Shown: piece after piece, positions 44,378-53,273 of the stretch | Numbering within the stretch: the stretch's first letter is position 1 | Layout of the letters: each line of letters starts with the position of its first letter | Origin: Allofournierella sp. | GTDB taxonomy: Bacteria > Bacillota > Clostridia > Oscillospirales > Ruminococcaceae | Direction: 5' to 3' | DNA: 64,000 bases | Assembly (NCBI GenBank): GCA_020025635.1 | Contig: JAHHRU010000009.1 | Location: 1-64,000, forward strand | Made by a program: the position numbers and the translations under genes | Notes under the pieces: generated by a model | The model's input: the letters and a program-made list of their open reading frames with translations, nothing else | Databases searched by the model: none | What the model was told of the DNA's origin: nothing

Positions 44378-45110
44378 TTTCTCCCTCCTGTGCCGGCCCG
44401 GCCTTGAGGGGCCGATTGTTCATCCGGCCGCTTTGCGCCATCGAGGTCCAGTCTCCGGCAGCATCAAAGATGATATGGTCTGAAAGAGCAATGCCCACGC
44501 TTTGCAGCATCTGCCGAAGCTGCTGGGTGAACCAAACGTCCTCAGCGCTGGGCAGGGCAATGCCTCTTGGGTGATTGTGGGCAAGGATGAGCTGGGTGGC
44601 CCCCAGGCGCACGGCCTGGCGCACCAGCTCTGCTTTGGGAACGGCTGCGGCATTCACGCTGCCCTCCGCCATCTTTTTAACCGCAACCAGACCATTCCGG
44701 TCATCCAGAAACAGGGCATACAGCTTTTCATTGCGGGCCCCGTAAAAGTAGTTTTTCAGATAGGTGCCGATTTCATCCAGCGTGGAAAACCGCTGGGGCA
44801 CCCGGGCCCGCTGCAGCTGATAATAGCGGGCAGCCTCCATCAGGCTGGTAATGAGCCGGGCGGATGCAGGGCCGATGCCCTCCACCTGCAAAAGGTCTGC
44901 GGCATCTGCTTCCAGCACATCGGCAAAGCTGCCGAAATGCTCGATGAGGGCATGGGACAGCGGGTTCACATCGCCCCGGGGAATGGCGAAGAACAGCAGG
45001 AATTCCAGCACCTCATGCTCGGCGAAGCCTTCAAAGCCGTTCTTTTCAAACCGCTGCTGCATCCGCTTGCGGTGATCCTTATGGATTTCGCCCCCTGCAC
45101 TTTTTGCCAT
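44370..45110 (-). CDS. radC: RadC family JAB/MPN-domain protein
   Basis: This 246-residue protein has an N-terminal helix-hairpin-helix part (VEGIGPASARLI, about residue 78) and a C-terminal JAMM metalloprotease-like domain with HNHPRGIALPSAED. Despite the name, a direct repair role is unproven. It leads a run with uvrB and uvrA, and its upstream region overlaps the divergent rluA promoter. Confidence 0.92.
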   Translation of the reverse strand: MAKSAGGEIHKDHRKRMQQRFEKNGFEGFAEHEVLEFLLFFAIPRGDVNPLSHALIEHFGSFADVLEADAADLLQVEGIGPASARLITSLMEAARYYQLQRARVPQRFSTLDEIGTYLKNYFYGARNEKLYALFLDDRNGLVAVKKMAEGSVNAAAVPKAELVRQAVRLGATQLILAHNHPRGIALPSAEDVWFTQQLRQMLQSVGIALSDHIIFDAAGDWTSMAQSGRMNNRPLKAGPAQEGENG

Positions 45111-45163
45111 GGCACCCTGCCCCCTTTCTCCAATTGTTCTGCCGGCCGAAGTTCAATTTCGGC

Positions 45164-45192
45164 TTTACGATGCATGCAATTTATTATATACT
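45164..45192 (+). promoter_or_regulatory. promoter of the plus-strand rluA-type gene
   Basis: -35 TTTACG, 17 bases and -10 TATACT lie 35 bases before the gene start. The -10 overlaps that of the minus-strand radC promoter. Confidence 0.65.
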
Positions 45193-45211
45193 ATTTTTGA
45201 ATGATTTGAAA
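45183..45211 (-). promoter_or_regulatory. promoter of radC-uvrB-uvrA
   Basis: On minus, -35 TTTCAA, 17 bases and -10 TATAAT. The -10 (45183-45188) shares two bases with the plus-strand -10 (45187-45192). I saw no SOS (LexA) box of the GAAC-N4-GTTC type near it. Confidence 0.65.
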
Positions 45212-45227
45212 GAGAGGATAATTGGCT

Positions 45228-46193
45228 TTGAAACATTTTGTCGCCGGCAAAAATCAGGACGGTGTGCGGCTTTCCCGTTTTGTGCAAAGCGTTACCACCG
45301 GCCTGCCCACCAGCCTTCTGTATAAAAGCTTCCGCAACAAGCGCATCAAGGTGAACGGCAAGCGTGCCGAACCGGACACCCGCCTTGCCCTGGGGGATGA
45401 GATCGACCTTTATATCAACGATGAATTTTTCGCCCCAGCTGCTGCGGCACCGGCCCGGCCCAAGACCCCTTCCCTGCCTTTGCAGGTGATCTATGAGGAT
45501 GAGCAGATCGCCCTTCTCTATAAGCCCGCCCGCCTTCTGTGCCATTCGGACCGCACCGGGGATGCCAGCCTGCTGGACGGCTTTGTGGACTATCTTACCC
45601 AAAAAGGGGAATACGCCCCCAATGAAGAGGCCGGCTTTTCCCCCGCTTTGTGCAACCGGCTGGACCGGGGCACCGAGGGCATGGTGATCGGTGCCAAGAC
45701 CTATCCGGCTTTGCGGGATATGAACGAAATCATCCGGCAGAACCAGGCCCGCAAGGAATACCTGACCATCACCTTCGGCGTTCCGCCCAAGGGCCGGCAT
45801 GTGGCCTGGCTGCAGCACCGGGAAAAGGACAATAAGGTCACCATCCGGGCCAGCGAAGCAGAAGGATACAAAAAAATCATCACTGATGTTTCGGTGGAAA
45901 AGGTCATCGGCCCCTTTGCCCTTTGCCGCATCGGCCTTGTTACCGGCCGCACCCACCAGATCCGTGCACACCTTGCTTACCTTGGCACACCGGTTTTGGG
46001 CGATATCAAATACGGCAACCGGAAATGGAACGAAAAAACCGGATTTAAGACCCAGGCCCTCTGCGCCGTATCGCTGCGGTTTGCGAATATTCCCCGGGAA
46101 AGCACCCTTTCCTATCTGAATGAGCGCAGCTTTGAGCTGCCCCACCCCCAGATTTTGGAGCAGTTTGCCTCTTTGGATAAAAACAAGCACTGA
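45228..46193 (+). CDS. RluA family pseudouridine synthase
   Basis: This protein of about 321 residues has an S4 domain at the N-terminus and the RluA catalytic core with aspartate in CNRLDRGTEG and the box GRTHQIRAHLAYLG. It is the second RluA-family enzyme in the window and differs clearly from the RluD-type one; the target uridines are unknown. Two TTG codons could start it. The one at 45228 has GAGAGG 10 bases upstream and the one at 45222 only 4, so 45228 is preferred. It ends at a strong terminator. Confidence 0.9.
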   Translation: MKHFVAGKNQDGVRLSRFVQSVTTGLPTSLLYKSFRNKRIKVNGKRAEPDTRLALGDEIDLYINDEFFAPAAAAPARPKTPSLPLQVIYEDEQIALLYKPARLLCHSDRTGDASLLDGFVDYLTQKGEYAPNEEAGFSPALCNRLDRGTEGMVIGAKTYPALRDMNEIIRQNQARKEYLTITFGVPPKGRHVAWLQHREKDNKVTIRASEAEGYKKIITDVSVEKVIGPFALCRIGLVTGRTHQIRAHLAYLGTPVLGDIKYGNRKWNEKTGFKTQALCAVSLRFANIPRESTLSYLNERSFELPHPQILEQFASLDKNKH

Positions 46194-46203
46194 CCCATCA
46201 AAA

Positions 46204-46245
46204 ATCCCCAGCGGGATTTAAAACCCGCCGGGGATTTTTTCTTTT
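46204..46245 (+). terminator. terminator after rluA-type gene
   Basis: The stem ATCCCC-GCGGG/CCCGC-GGGGAT has one mismatched pair and an 8-base loop, followed by TTTTTTCTTTT. Confidence 0.92.
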
Positions 46246-46269
46246 CCGGGTAATAAGCATCCATTTTCG

Positions 46270-46309
46270 GGGAACACTTTGTTTCAGAAACAGGAAAGGA
46301 TGTGTTCCC
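46270..46309 (+). promoter_or_regulatory. hairpin enclosing the ribosome site of the next gene
   Basis: The 8-base arms GGGAACAC (46270-46277) and GTGTTCCC (46302-46309) flank a 24-base loop. The loop holds the Shine-Dalgarno AGGAAAGGA and an inner GTTTC/AAAC repeat. The 3' arm ends at the base before the ATG. Folding would restrict ribosome access; as DNA it could also be a repressor operator. Confidence 0.5.
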
Positions 46310-46744
46310 ATGACCGAAAACGACACCATTTCTCTTTTGCAGGACTGCGATGCAGGGGTGCAGATGAGCATTTCTTCCATCAACGAAGTGCTGGACGATG
46401 TTCATTCCCCCGAGCTGCGAAGCTGCCTGATTGACTGCCGTGAAAAGCATGAACGCCTTGGCCGTGAGATCGACCAGCGGCTGGACAGCCGCGGCAACGA
46501 GGGCAAAGAGCCAAACCCCTTGGCAAAAGGCGTTTCCTGGGCCAAGACCAACCTGAAGCTGGCCATGAACGATTCCGACAAAACCATCGCCGACCTGATG
46601 ACCGACGGCTGCGGCATCGGCATCAAGGCCCTCAACCGAAGCCTGAACCTGTACCCCGCTGCGGATGAGGATGCAAAGGAGATCACCCACCGCCTGATCG
46701 CAATGGAAGAGCTGCTGGAAGCAGACCTTCACCCCTATCTGTAA
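46310..46744 (+). CDS. small helical protein, possibly ferritin-like (DUF2383-type) bundle
   Basis: This 144-residue acidic protein has no signal peptide or membrane segment and is predicted all-helical, with four amphipathic stretches. The pattern of a family with repeated E-x-H and D-x-x residues (CREKHERLGREID) recalls DUF2383/PA2169-like four-helix bundles, but I cannot name it with certainty. It is monocistronic, flanked by terminators. An inverted repeat encloses its ribosome site, which suggests specific regulation. Confidence 0.6.
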   Translation: MTENDTISLLQDCDAGVQMSISSINEVLDDVHSPELRSCLIDCREKHERLGREIDQRLDSRGNEGKEPNPLAKGVSWAKTNLKLAMNDSDKTIADLMTDGCGIGIKALNRSLNLYPAADEDAKEITHRLIAMEELLEADLHPYL

Positions 46745-46745
46745 G

Positions 46746-46779
46746 AAAAACCCCCGGGAAGCGTTTCCTGGGGGTTTTT
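46746..46779. terminator. bidirectional terminator between convergent genes
   Basis: AAAAACCCCC...GGGGGTTTTT forms a long stem, with inner GGAA/TTCC, and has T-runs in both directions. It serves the plus-strand helical-protein gene and the minus-strand transporter gene. Confidence 0.92.
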
Positions 46780-46782
46780 GCT

Positions 46783-47601
46783 TTAACTTTTCTTCAGGTT
46801 GCAGAACCACACGGCCCCGCCCAAAAGGACACCGCCGATGATGTTGCCGATGGTGACCGGCAGCAGATTGCCCAGAACAAAGTTTGAAACGGTCAGCGCC
46901 GAAAGGTCCACCCCCGCCTGAGCTGCCAGCTGAGCATATTCGGGCACCGCTTTTGCCATCAGGCCGGCCGGGATATAGTACATATTGGCCACACAGTGTT
47001 CAAAGCCGCACAGCACGAAATAGCACACCGGCAGAAAAGCGCCCAGAATGCGCCCCGCGGTATCTTTGGCGGACATTGCCATCAGCACACCCAGGCACAC
47101 CAGCACATTGCAGAAAACGCCCAGCACCAGTGCGTTTGCAAAGGGCAGCTGGCATTTTCCGGCCGCAACCTTCATGGTGTAAACAGCAAGCTGGCCGCCG
47201 GAATAATTCATCTGTCCAAACCAGGCGCAGCCGGCCGCAACCAGCAAAGAGCCTGCCAGGTTGGATACATACACGATGGCCCAGTTGCGCACCAGCTTGC
47301 CCAGCCGGCAGCGCTTTTCCAGCAGTGAAATCACCATCAGGCTGTTGCCGGTGAAAAGCTCCAGCCCCAAAATCACCACCATGCCAAGGCCAAAGGGAAA
47401 AAGCAGACCGCAGATCATCCGGGCAGTCCACACCTGTTCAACCCCATAAACAGCGGTATTGGTTGCGGCGCAGCCCATTGCAATGATGGCGCCGGCCAGA
47501 AGGCCCAGCACCGCCAGCTGTGCGGCAGAGCGTTTTGCCTTGGTTTCGCCGGTTTCCGCATACCGGCTGGCGATCTCGGAGGGGGTATAACCCATATTCA
47601 T
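46783..47601 (-). CDS. formate/nitrite transporter (FNT) family channel
   Basis: This 272-residue protein has six hydrophobic segments and FNT signatures: GLELFTGNSLM near the first half, FCNVLVCLGVLMA, and the pore histidine region GFEHCVANMYYIP. FNT channels pass formate, nitrite or hydrosulfide across the cytoplasmic membrane. The ion here cannot be told from sequence, though formate export is plausible in a fermenter. The ATG 47601 has GAGG 9 bases upstream; the frame begins three codons earlier with TTG. It is monocistronic. Confidence 0.9.
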   Translation of the reverse strand: MNMGYTPSEIASRYAETGETKAKRSAAQLAVLGLLAGAIIAMGCAATNTAVYGVEQVWTARMICGLLFPFGLGMVVILGLELFTGNSLMVISLLEKRCRLGKLVRNWAIVYVSNLAGSLLVAAGCAWFGQMNYSGGQLAVYTMKVAAGKCQLPFANALVLGVFCNVLVCLGVLMAMSAKDTAGRILGAFLPVCYFVLCGFEHCVANMYYIPAGLMAKAVPEYAQLAAQAGVDLSALTVSNFVLGNLLPVTIGNIIGGVLLGGAVWFCNLKKS

Positions 47602-47640
47602 AAAACACAACCTCTCACATTTCTGATGTTACGCTGTTGT

Positions 47641-47670
47641 ATTTTACCATAGGGGTTTTGCTGTTTGCAA
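47641..47670 (-). promoter_or_regulatory. promoter of the FNT gene
   Basis: On minus, -35 TTGCAA, 18 bases and -10 TAAAAT preceded by TGG (extended -10). Confidence 0.6.
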
Positions 47671-47699
47671 TGAAAAAGTGTGCGTTTTCTTGTCCAATC

Positions 47700-47715
47700 T
47701 GATATTTTTTTATCA
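47700..47715. promoter_or_regulatory. palindrome upstream of FNT promoter
   Basis: TGATA-N6-TATCA lies about 30 bases upstream of the -35, where a CRP/FNR-type activator would bind. Half-sites resemble FNR-like TTGAT/ATCAA only loosely. Confidence 0.4.
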
Positions 47716-47774
47716 TACTTTGACTTTTTCCTGCCAAAGGGCTCTTTTGGGCGGTCATTTTCCCCCATTTAAGC

Positions 47775-47827
47775 AAAAAGGCCCTTCTGCCGGCCCGGTT
47801 TTGGGGCGTGGCAGAAGGGGTCCTTTG
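47775..47827 (-). terminator. terminator after polC
   Basis: On minus, GGACCCCTTCTGCC pairs with GGCAGAAGGGCC around a GC-rich loop, followed by TTTTT, three bases past the polC stop. Confidence 0.85.
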
Positions 47828-47829
47828 TT

Positions 47830-50800
47830 TTAGAAAAAGCTCACCTGGCTGGTATCCGGCAGGTCCCCCAGGGCGCCTGCGTTTTTCAGGTTCTCCATCA
47901 CGGCGGTGGAAACACCGGTTGCCTGCTGCAATTCCTCAATGGAAATATACTGCTGGCCATTGATGGTTGCCTTTTCCAGCGCAAAGGCGGCGGCTTCGCC
48001 CACACCTTTCAGCGCCGTAAAGGGCAGGCGCACCTTTTCATCTTCCAGCACATACTGGTTTGCCCGGCTCTTGCCAAGCTTGATGGGCAGGAATTCATAG
48101 CCCCGCTCCAGCATTTCATTCACCAGCTGCAGCGAAACCTGAATGTCCTCGTCCTTTGCCTTCTTTTCTTCCCGCAGGCGCTGTTCCACCTCTTTCAGGT
48201 GCTGGTGGGCCACCTTGGGCCCACCCACAGCGGCCTCATAGTCGATATCATCGCCTCGAACGGTGAAATAGGTGGCGTAGAACGCCTGGGGATGATAGAC
48301 CTTGAACCACATCAGGCGGATGGCCGCGATCAGGTAGGCCACCGCATGGGCCTTCGGGAACATATATTTGATCTTCCGACAGGAATCCATATACCATTCC
48401 GGCACGCCGCATTCCCGCATCTTTTCTTCGGCTCCCGGCGGGAAACCGCCCTTTGCAACCTTACCTTTACGGGTAAGCTCCATGATGTTGAACGCAAGCT
48501 TGGGTTCCAGCCCTTTGTGCAGAAGGTAGGTCATGATGCTGTCACGGCAGCCGATAACGTCGGAAATGGTGCAGGTGCCGTCCTTGATCAGGTCCTGTGC
48601 GTTGCCGTTCCAAACGTCGGTACCGTGCGACAGACCCGAGATCTGGATCAGGTCGCTGAAGTTTTTCGGCTGGGCCTCAATGAGCATCTGCCGAACGAAG
48701 GGGGTGCCCAGCTCCGGGATGCCGAAGGTGCCGGTCTCGCTGCCGATCTGTTCCGAGGTGACCCCCAGCGCCGCCGGGCTGACCAGCAGGCTGATCACGT
48801 CCCGGTCGTTCATGGGCACATCCTCCATGGGGATGCCGGTCATGTTTTCCAGATATTTATACATGGTGGGAACATCATGGCCCAGCTCGTCCAGCTTGAG
48901 CAGCGTATCGTGCAGATATTTGAATTCGAAATGGGTGGTCAATACACCCTTTTCCTTATCATCGGCCGGGTGCTGAATGGGGCAGAAGTCCTGGATCTCG
49001 TGGGAATCAGGCACAACGACCATGCCGCCGGGATGCTGGCCGGTGGTACGCTTCACGCCGGTGCAGCCAACGGTGAGCCGGTTTTCTTCGGCACGGTTCA
49101 CGGTGCGGCCCCGCTCTTCCAGATATTTGCGCACATAACCGTAGGCGGTTTTATCCTGCAGGCCCGAAACCGTTCCCGCCTTGAACACATACTCCTTGCC
49201 GAACAGCTCCTCGGTGTACCGGTGCACCTGGCTCTGGTATTCGCCGGAGAAGTTCAGGTCGATATCCGGTTCCTTGTCGCCATCGAAGCCCAGGAAGGTT
49301 TCAAAGGGGATGTCGTGGCCGTCCACGATCATTTTGGTGCCGCATTCCGGGCAGTTTTTGTCCGGAAGATCAAAGCCGTCGGCCACACTGCCGTCGGTGA
49401 TGAACTCGCTGTGCTTGCAGTTCGGGCACAGATAATGAGGCGGCAGGCTGTTCACCTCGGAAATGCCCGAGAAGTGGGCCACGGCCGAGGAGCCAACCGA
49501 ACCACGGCTGCCCACCTGATAGCCGCCTGCATTGGAGTAGGCCACCAGCTTTACCGCGATCACATACAAAACCGCAAAGCCGTGTCCGCAGATGGAGTCA
49601 AGCTCCCGCTGCAGCCGCTTTTCCACGATTTCCGGCAAGGGGTCGCCGTAATGCTTTTTCGCCGTGGACCAGGTCGCATCACGCAGCTGCTGCTCGGCGC
49701 CCTCAATGGAGGGCGGGAAGGTTCCCTTGGGGATGGCCCGGATGCCGCCGTCACACATGTCGGCGATCTTGTTGGGGTTTTTCACCACCACCTCAAAGGC
49801 TTTTTCCGGGGGCAGGTAGTTGAACTGGGCCAGCATGTCCTCGGTTGTACGGTAATAAAGGGGCGGCTGATTGTCCGCATCCTTAAAGCCGTTGCCCGCC
49901 TGCAGCACCGCACGGTAGATGGAATCCTCCGGATCCTGGAAGTGCACGTCGCCAGTGGCAACCACCGGCTTGTTCAGCGTTTCGCCCAGGCGGATCACCG
50001 TTCGGTTGAACTCCTGGATGCGCTCGATGGAATCCACCATATGTTCTCTGAGCATGTATTCGTTGTTGCCCAGGGGCTGGATCTCCAAAAAGTCGTAATA
50101 TTCCGCAATGCGGCAAAGCTCCGAAAACTCCCGCTCTTCCACAATGGCCCGGTACAGCTCGCCCGCTTCGCAGGCGGACCCCACCAAAATGCCCTCCCGG
50201 TATTTGTCCAGAACGCTGCGGGGCACCCGGGGCTTTTTGAAGAAGTATTTGGTGTGGGCCTCGCTCACGATCTTATACAGGTTTTTCAGCCCCAGCTGGT
50301 TGCGGGCCAGCAGGATGATGTGGTTGTATTTCTTTTTGATAACAGCCGTGTTGCCGCCCGCAAGGCCGGTGTTGATGCCCTCCACCGTCTTAACGCCTTT
50401 CAAGGCCAGGTCCTCCAGCATTTTGCAGAAGATCTTGGCCAGCGCCATGGCATCATCCGCCGCCCGGTGGTGGTTGAAGGGCTCGATTTCCAAATGGTCG
50501 TTGATGGTATTCAGTTTATAATTGCGCAGGCCCTTGTAAAGGCTCTGGGCCATGGGCAGGGTATCGATGTAGGCATTTTCCAGCCGGATGCCTGCCCGCT
50601 CGGCCGCTTTGCGCATAAAGCGCATATCAAAGCTGTGGGCATTGTGGGCAATGAGCACCCGGCCTGCCGCAAATTCCGCAAACTGCCGGATGCCCTCTTC
50701 CGGGCTGGGTGCGTTTGCCACCATGGCATCGGTGATGCCGGTCAGCTCCACAACTTTCGGCGGGATGGGCTTGCCCGGGTTCACAAAAGTATCAAAGGTT

Positions 50801-52116
50801 TCGGTGATCTGTCCGTTTTCCACCACCACTGCGCCGATTTCGGTCAGTACTTCGGTTTTGGGGTCAAGGCCGGTAGTCTCGGTATCAAACACCACAAAGC
50901 TGCCACTGAGCGGCCCGGAGGCTTCGCCATACACCACCGGGATCATATCATCCACAAAATAGCCCTCACAGCCGTAAAGCACCTTGAAATCCGGGTCGCT
51001 TTTGTGGATCGCATCCGCCGCAAGCATCGCTTCCGGGAAGCCCTGGCACACGCCGTGGTCGGTAATGGCAATGGCCCGATGGCCCATGCGGTGTGCGGTG
51101 CGCACGATCTCGCCCGGGTCACAGAAGCCGTCCATGGAGGAAAGCTTGGTATGCAGATGCAGCTCCACCCGTTTTTCGGGAGCGTGGTCCTCCCGGGGGC
51201 GGCGCTCTGCCTGGAGCACATCGTAAGGATACACCACATAATCCCGCTCGTACTTATCGTAGCTGCACTCGCCCTTCAAAATCAGGGTGGTGCCCTTTTT
51301 CAGATCTTCCCAGCGGGACATATCCTCCCCTTCCCGGCTGCGCAGCTTCAGGCTGACCGAGCCGGTATAGTCGGTGATGGAAATGATATAGCTCTTCTGA
51401 TAGTTGCCCTTTACCTCCACCGCAAAAACATCGCCCCAAATGGTGATTTTTCCGCTTTCGGGGCCAACATCTTTCAGGCGGGTCATTTCGCCGGGCTTGA
51501 AGGCCTTGCCGTGGAACACCGTTACCGGCTTATCGGTCAGGTCCAGGCCGGGCACCTTCACCTGGATGGAAGGCTTCTTTGCCTCAAACTGAGGTGCGGG
51601 CACCTTTTTCAGCACATGCTGTTCCCATTCTTCGGCACTTACCTCTTTGCCCAGAGGTTCCAGGGTGACTTCCGGGGCGGTGCCGGTGCGCTCGCCGATG
51701 AGGGTGCTGAGCTTTTCGGGGAAATGCACGCTTTCCAGCACCTTTCGGCCCACAGGCACCCCCACCGTCAGGCATCCGTCTGCCAGCTGGTAGGTGGCCC
51801 CGTTCAGAAAGCCGTTGATGGGAATTCCGTTTTGGCCCAGCTCATGCACCATGGCCACCACGCTTTCGGGCGTGATGCGCTCAAACGGAAAATAATTGCA
51901 CACCGCCAGCTCCCAGCCCTCAAACTCCGGCTGGAGCGAGGCGCAGAGCCGGTTGCACAGCGAAACCGGAATGGGGGCGGCACTTTGCAGGCTGATTTTC
52001 ACTTTTTGGCTGTTGCGCAAAAGCTCCACCCGGTCCACGATCACGCCGGCAAAGCTCTGCGCAAAGACCGCATCCCCGCCGAACTGGGGCCAGAGCTGAC
52101 TCACCAAAGGTTTCAA
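47830..52116 (-). CDS. polC: DNA polymerase III alpha subunit, PolC type
   Basis: This 1428-residue replicative polymerase is specific to low-GC Gram-positives. N-terminal and OB domains come first (to about 320). A PHP domain (VELHLHTKLSSMDG) follows and is interrupted by a DEDDh proofreading exonuclease (VVFDTETTG near residue 415). The polymerase palm has GSRGSVGSS and PDIDLNFSG, and there is a zinc-binding loop (CPNC and CPEC). It ends the pyrH-to-polC run, separated from ispG by a hairpin that may terminate transcription. Confidence 0.97.
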   Translation of the reverse strand: MKPLVSQLWPQFGGDAVFAQSFAGVIVDRVELLRNSQKVKISLQSAAPIPVSLCNRLCASLQPEFEGWELAVCNYFPFERITPESVVAMVHELGQNGIPINGFLNGATYQLADGCLTVGVPVGRKVLESVHFPEKLSTLIGERTGTAPEVTLEPLGKEVSAEEWEQHVLKKVPAPQFEAKKPSIQVKVPGLDLTDKPVTVFHGKAFKPGEMTRLKDVGPESGKITIWGDVFAVEVKGNYQKSYIISITDYTGSVSLKLRSREGEDMSRWEDLKKGTTLILKGECSYDKYERDYVVYPYDVLQAERRPREDHAPEKRVELHLHTKLSSMDGFCDPGEIVRTAHRMGHRAIAITDHGVCQGFPEAMLAADAIHKSDPDFKVLYGCEGYFVDDMIPVVYGEASGPLSGSFVVFDTETTGLDPKTEVLTEIGAVVVENGQITETFDTFVNPGKPIPPKVVELTGITDAMVANAPSPEEGIRQFAEFAAGRVLIAHNAHSFDMRFMRKAAERAGIRLENAYIDTLPMAQSLYKGLRNYKLNTINDHLEIEPFNHHRAADDAMALAKIFCKMLEDLALKGVKTVEGINTGLAGGNTAVIKKKYNHIILLARNQLGLKNLYKIVSEAHTKYFFKKPRVPRSVLDKYREGILVGSACEAGELYRAIVEEREFSELCRIAEYYDFLEIQPLGNNEYMLREHMVDSIERIQEFNRTVIRLGETLNKPVVATGDVHFQDPEDSIYRAVLQAGNGFKDADNQPPLYYRTTEDMLAQFNYLPPEKAFEVVVKNPNKIADMCDGGIRAIPKGTFPPSIEGAEQQLRDATWSTAKKHYGDPLPEIVEKRLQRELDSICGHGFAVLYVIAVKLVAYSNAGGYQVGSRGSVGSSAVAHFSGISEVNSLPPHYLCPNCKHSEFITDGSVADGFDLPDKNCPECGTKMIVDGHDIPFETFLGFDGDKEPDIDLNFSGEYQSQVHRYTEELFGKEYVFKAGTVSGLQDKTAYGYVRKYLEERGRTVNRAEENRLTVGCTGVKRTTGQHPGGMVVVPDSHEIQDFCPIQHPADDKEKGVLTTHFEFKYLHDTLLKLDELGHDVPTMYKYLENMTGIPMEDVPMNDRDVISLLVSPAALGVTSEQIGSETGTFGIPELGTPFVRQMLIEAQPKNFSDLIQISGLSHGTDVWNGNAQDLIKDGTCTISDVIGCRDSIMTYLLHKGLEPKLAFNIMELTRKGKVAKGGFPPGAEEKMRECGVPEWYMDSCRKIKYMFPKAHAVAYLIAAIRLMWFKVYHPQAFYATYFTVRGDDIDYEAAVGGPKVAHQHLKEVEQRLREEKKAKDEDIQVSLQLVNEMLERGYEFLPIKLGKSRANQYVLEDEKVRLPFTALKGVGEAAAFALEKATINGQQYISIEELQQATGVSTAVMENLKNAGALGDLPDTSQVSFF

Positions 52117-52143
52117 AATTCGATCTCCCTCCCAGAGAACAAA

Positions 52144-52187
52144 GTGCGCCTGCGGGTGAGCCCCTTGGGGCCCATTCGCAGGCGCAC
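52144..52187 (-). terminator. hairpin between ispG and polC, likely terminator
   Basis: Perfect 11-base arms (GTGCGCCTGCG/CGCAGGCGCAC) enclose an inner GGGCCCC/GGGGC helix. The minus tail TTTGTTCT is a weak T-run. It begins 11 bases past the ispG stop. Confidence 0.7.
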
Positions 52188-52197
52188 GGTTTTCTTC

Positions 52198-53247
52198 TTA
52201 CAGCTTGTGGATCTCTTCGATCAGCTGACCCACGATATCACCGTGCAGCATGCGGACCTTTTCGCCCTTGATGAACAAAAGAGCCTCTTCGGCATCCTTG
52301 CCGCCGGCAATGCCGATATCACACTCACGGGCTTCACCGGGGCCGTTCACAACGCAGCCCATTACCGCCACCTTGATGGGCTTTTCGTAGCCCTTCATGC
52401 GGCGCTCCACCTCATCGGCGATTTCGGCCACATGGATGTTGGTGCGCCCGCAGGTGGGGCAGCTGATGATTTCGGGGCCGTTCACGGCAAAGCCGGCCGC
52501 CCGCAGGATATCATAGCCTGCCTGCACTTCCTTTTCCGGGTCATCGCTCAAAGACACCCGCAGGGTATCGCCGATGCCGTCCAAAAGCAGGCCGCCGATG
52601 CCCATGCCGGATTTGATCAGGCCCATGCGGTAGGTTCCGGCCTCGGTCACGCCCACATGCAGGGGGTAATCGCACTGCTCGCTGAGCATTCGGTACGCCT
52701 TCATCATGGTGGGCACATTGCTGGACTTGATGGAAATGACAATGTTGTTGAAATCATGCTTTTCCAGCAGCCGCACATGATACATAGCGCTTTCCACCAG
52801 CGCTTCCGGCACGGGGGCACCGTATTTTGCCAGGATCTCTTTTTCCAGGCTGCCGGCGTTCACACCGATGCGGATGGGAATATTTTTTGCGTTGCAGGCC
52901 TTGGCCACAGCACGCACCCGGTCATCGCCGCCGATGTTGCCGGGGTTCAGGCGGATCTTATCCACGCCTGCATCCACACAGGCCAGAGCGATGCGGTAGT
53001 CAAAATGGATGTCGGCAACGAACGGAATGTCCACTGCGTTTTTCACAGCCTCGATCAGCCGCACATCCGTCATGGTGGGCACGCTGGCACGCAGGATCTG
53101 GCAGCCTGCCTCGGCCACACGCTTTGCCTGCTCCACATTGGCCTGCACATCCCGGGCCGGGGCGCAGAGCATGGTCTGCACAGCCACCGGGTTGTTTCCG
53201 CCGATGGTCACATTGCCGATTTTCACTTCACGCTTGATGGTTCTCAT
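52198..53247 (-). CDS. ispG: 4-hydroxy-3-methylbut-2-enyl-diphosphate synthase
   Basis: This 349-residue Fe-S enzyme carries out the sixth step of the MEP isoprenoid pathway. The TIM-barrel N-terminus (NPVAVQTMLCAPARDV) and the C-terminal cluster cysteines in SCPTCGR and GCVVNGPGE are visible. It lies downstream of rseP and dxr, placing two MEP enzymes in one run with uppS, which uses their product. Confidence 0.96.
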   Translation of the reverse strand: MRTIKREVKIGNVTIGGNNPVAVQTMLCAPARDVQANVEQAKRVAEAGCQILRASVPTMTDVRLIEAVKNAVDIPFVADIHFDYRIALACVDAGVDKIRLNPGNIGGDDRVRAVAKACNAKNIPIRIGVNAGSLEKEILAKYGAPVPEALVESAMYHVRLLEKHDFNNIVISIKSSNVPTMMKAYRMLSEQCDYPLHVGVTEAGTYRMGLIKSGMGIGGLLLDGIGDTLRVSLSDDPEKEVQAGYDILRAAGFAVNGPEIISCPTCGRTNIHVAEIADEVERRMKGYEKPIKVAVMGCVVNGPGEARECDIGIAGGKDAEEALLFIKGEKVRMLHGDIVGQLIEEIHKL

Positions 53248-53273
53248 CGTTTGTTCGTTCCTTTCGTTGTTTC

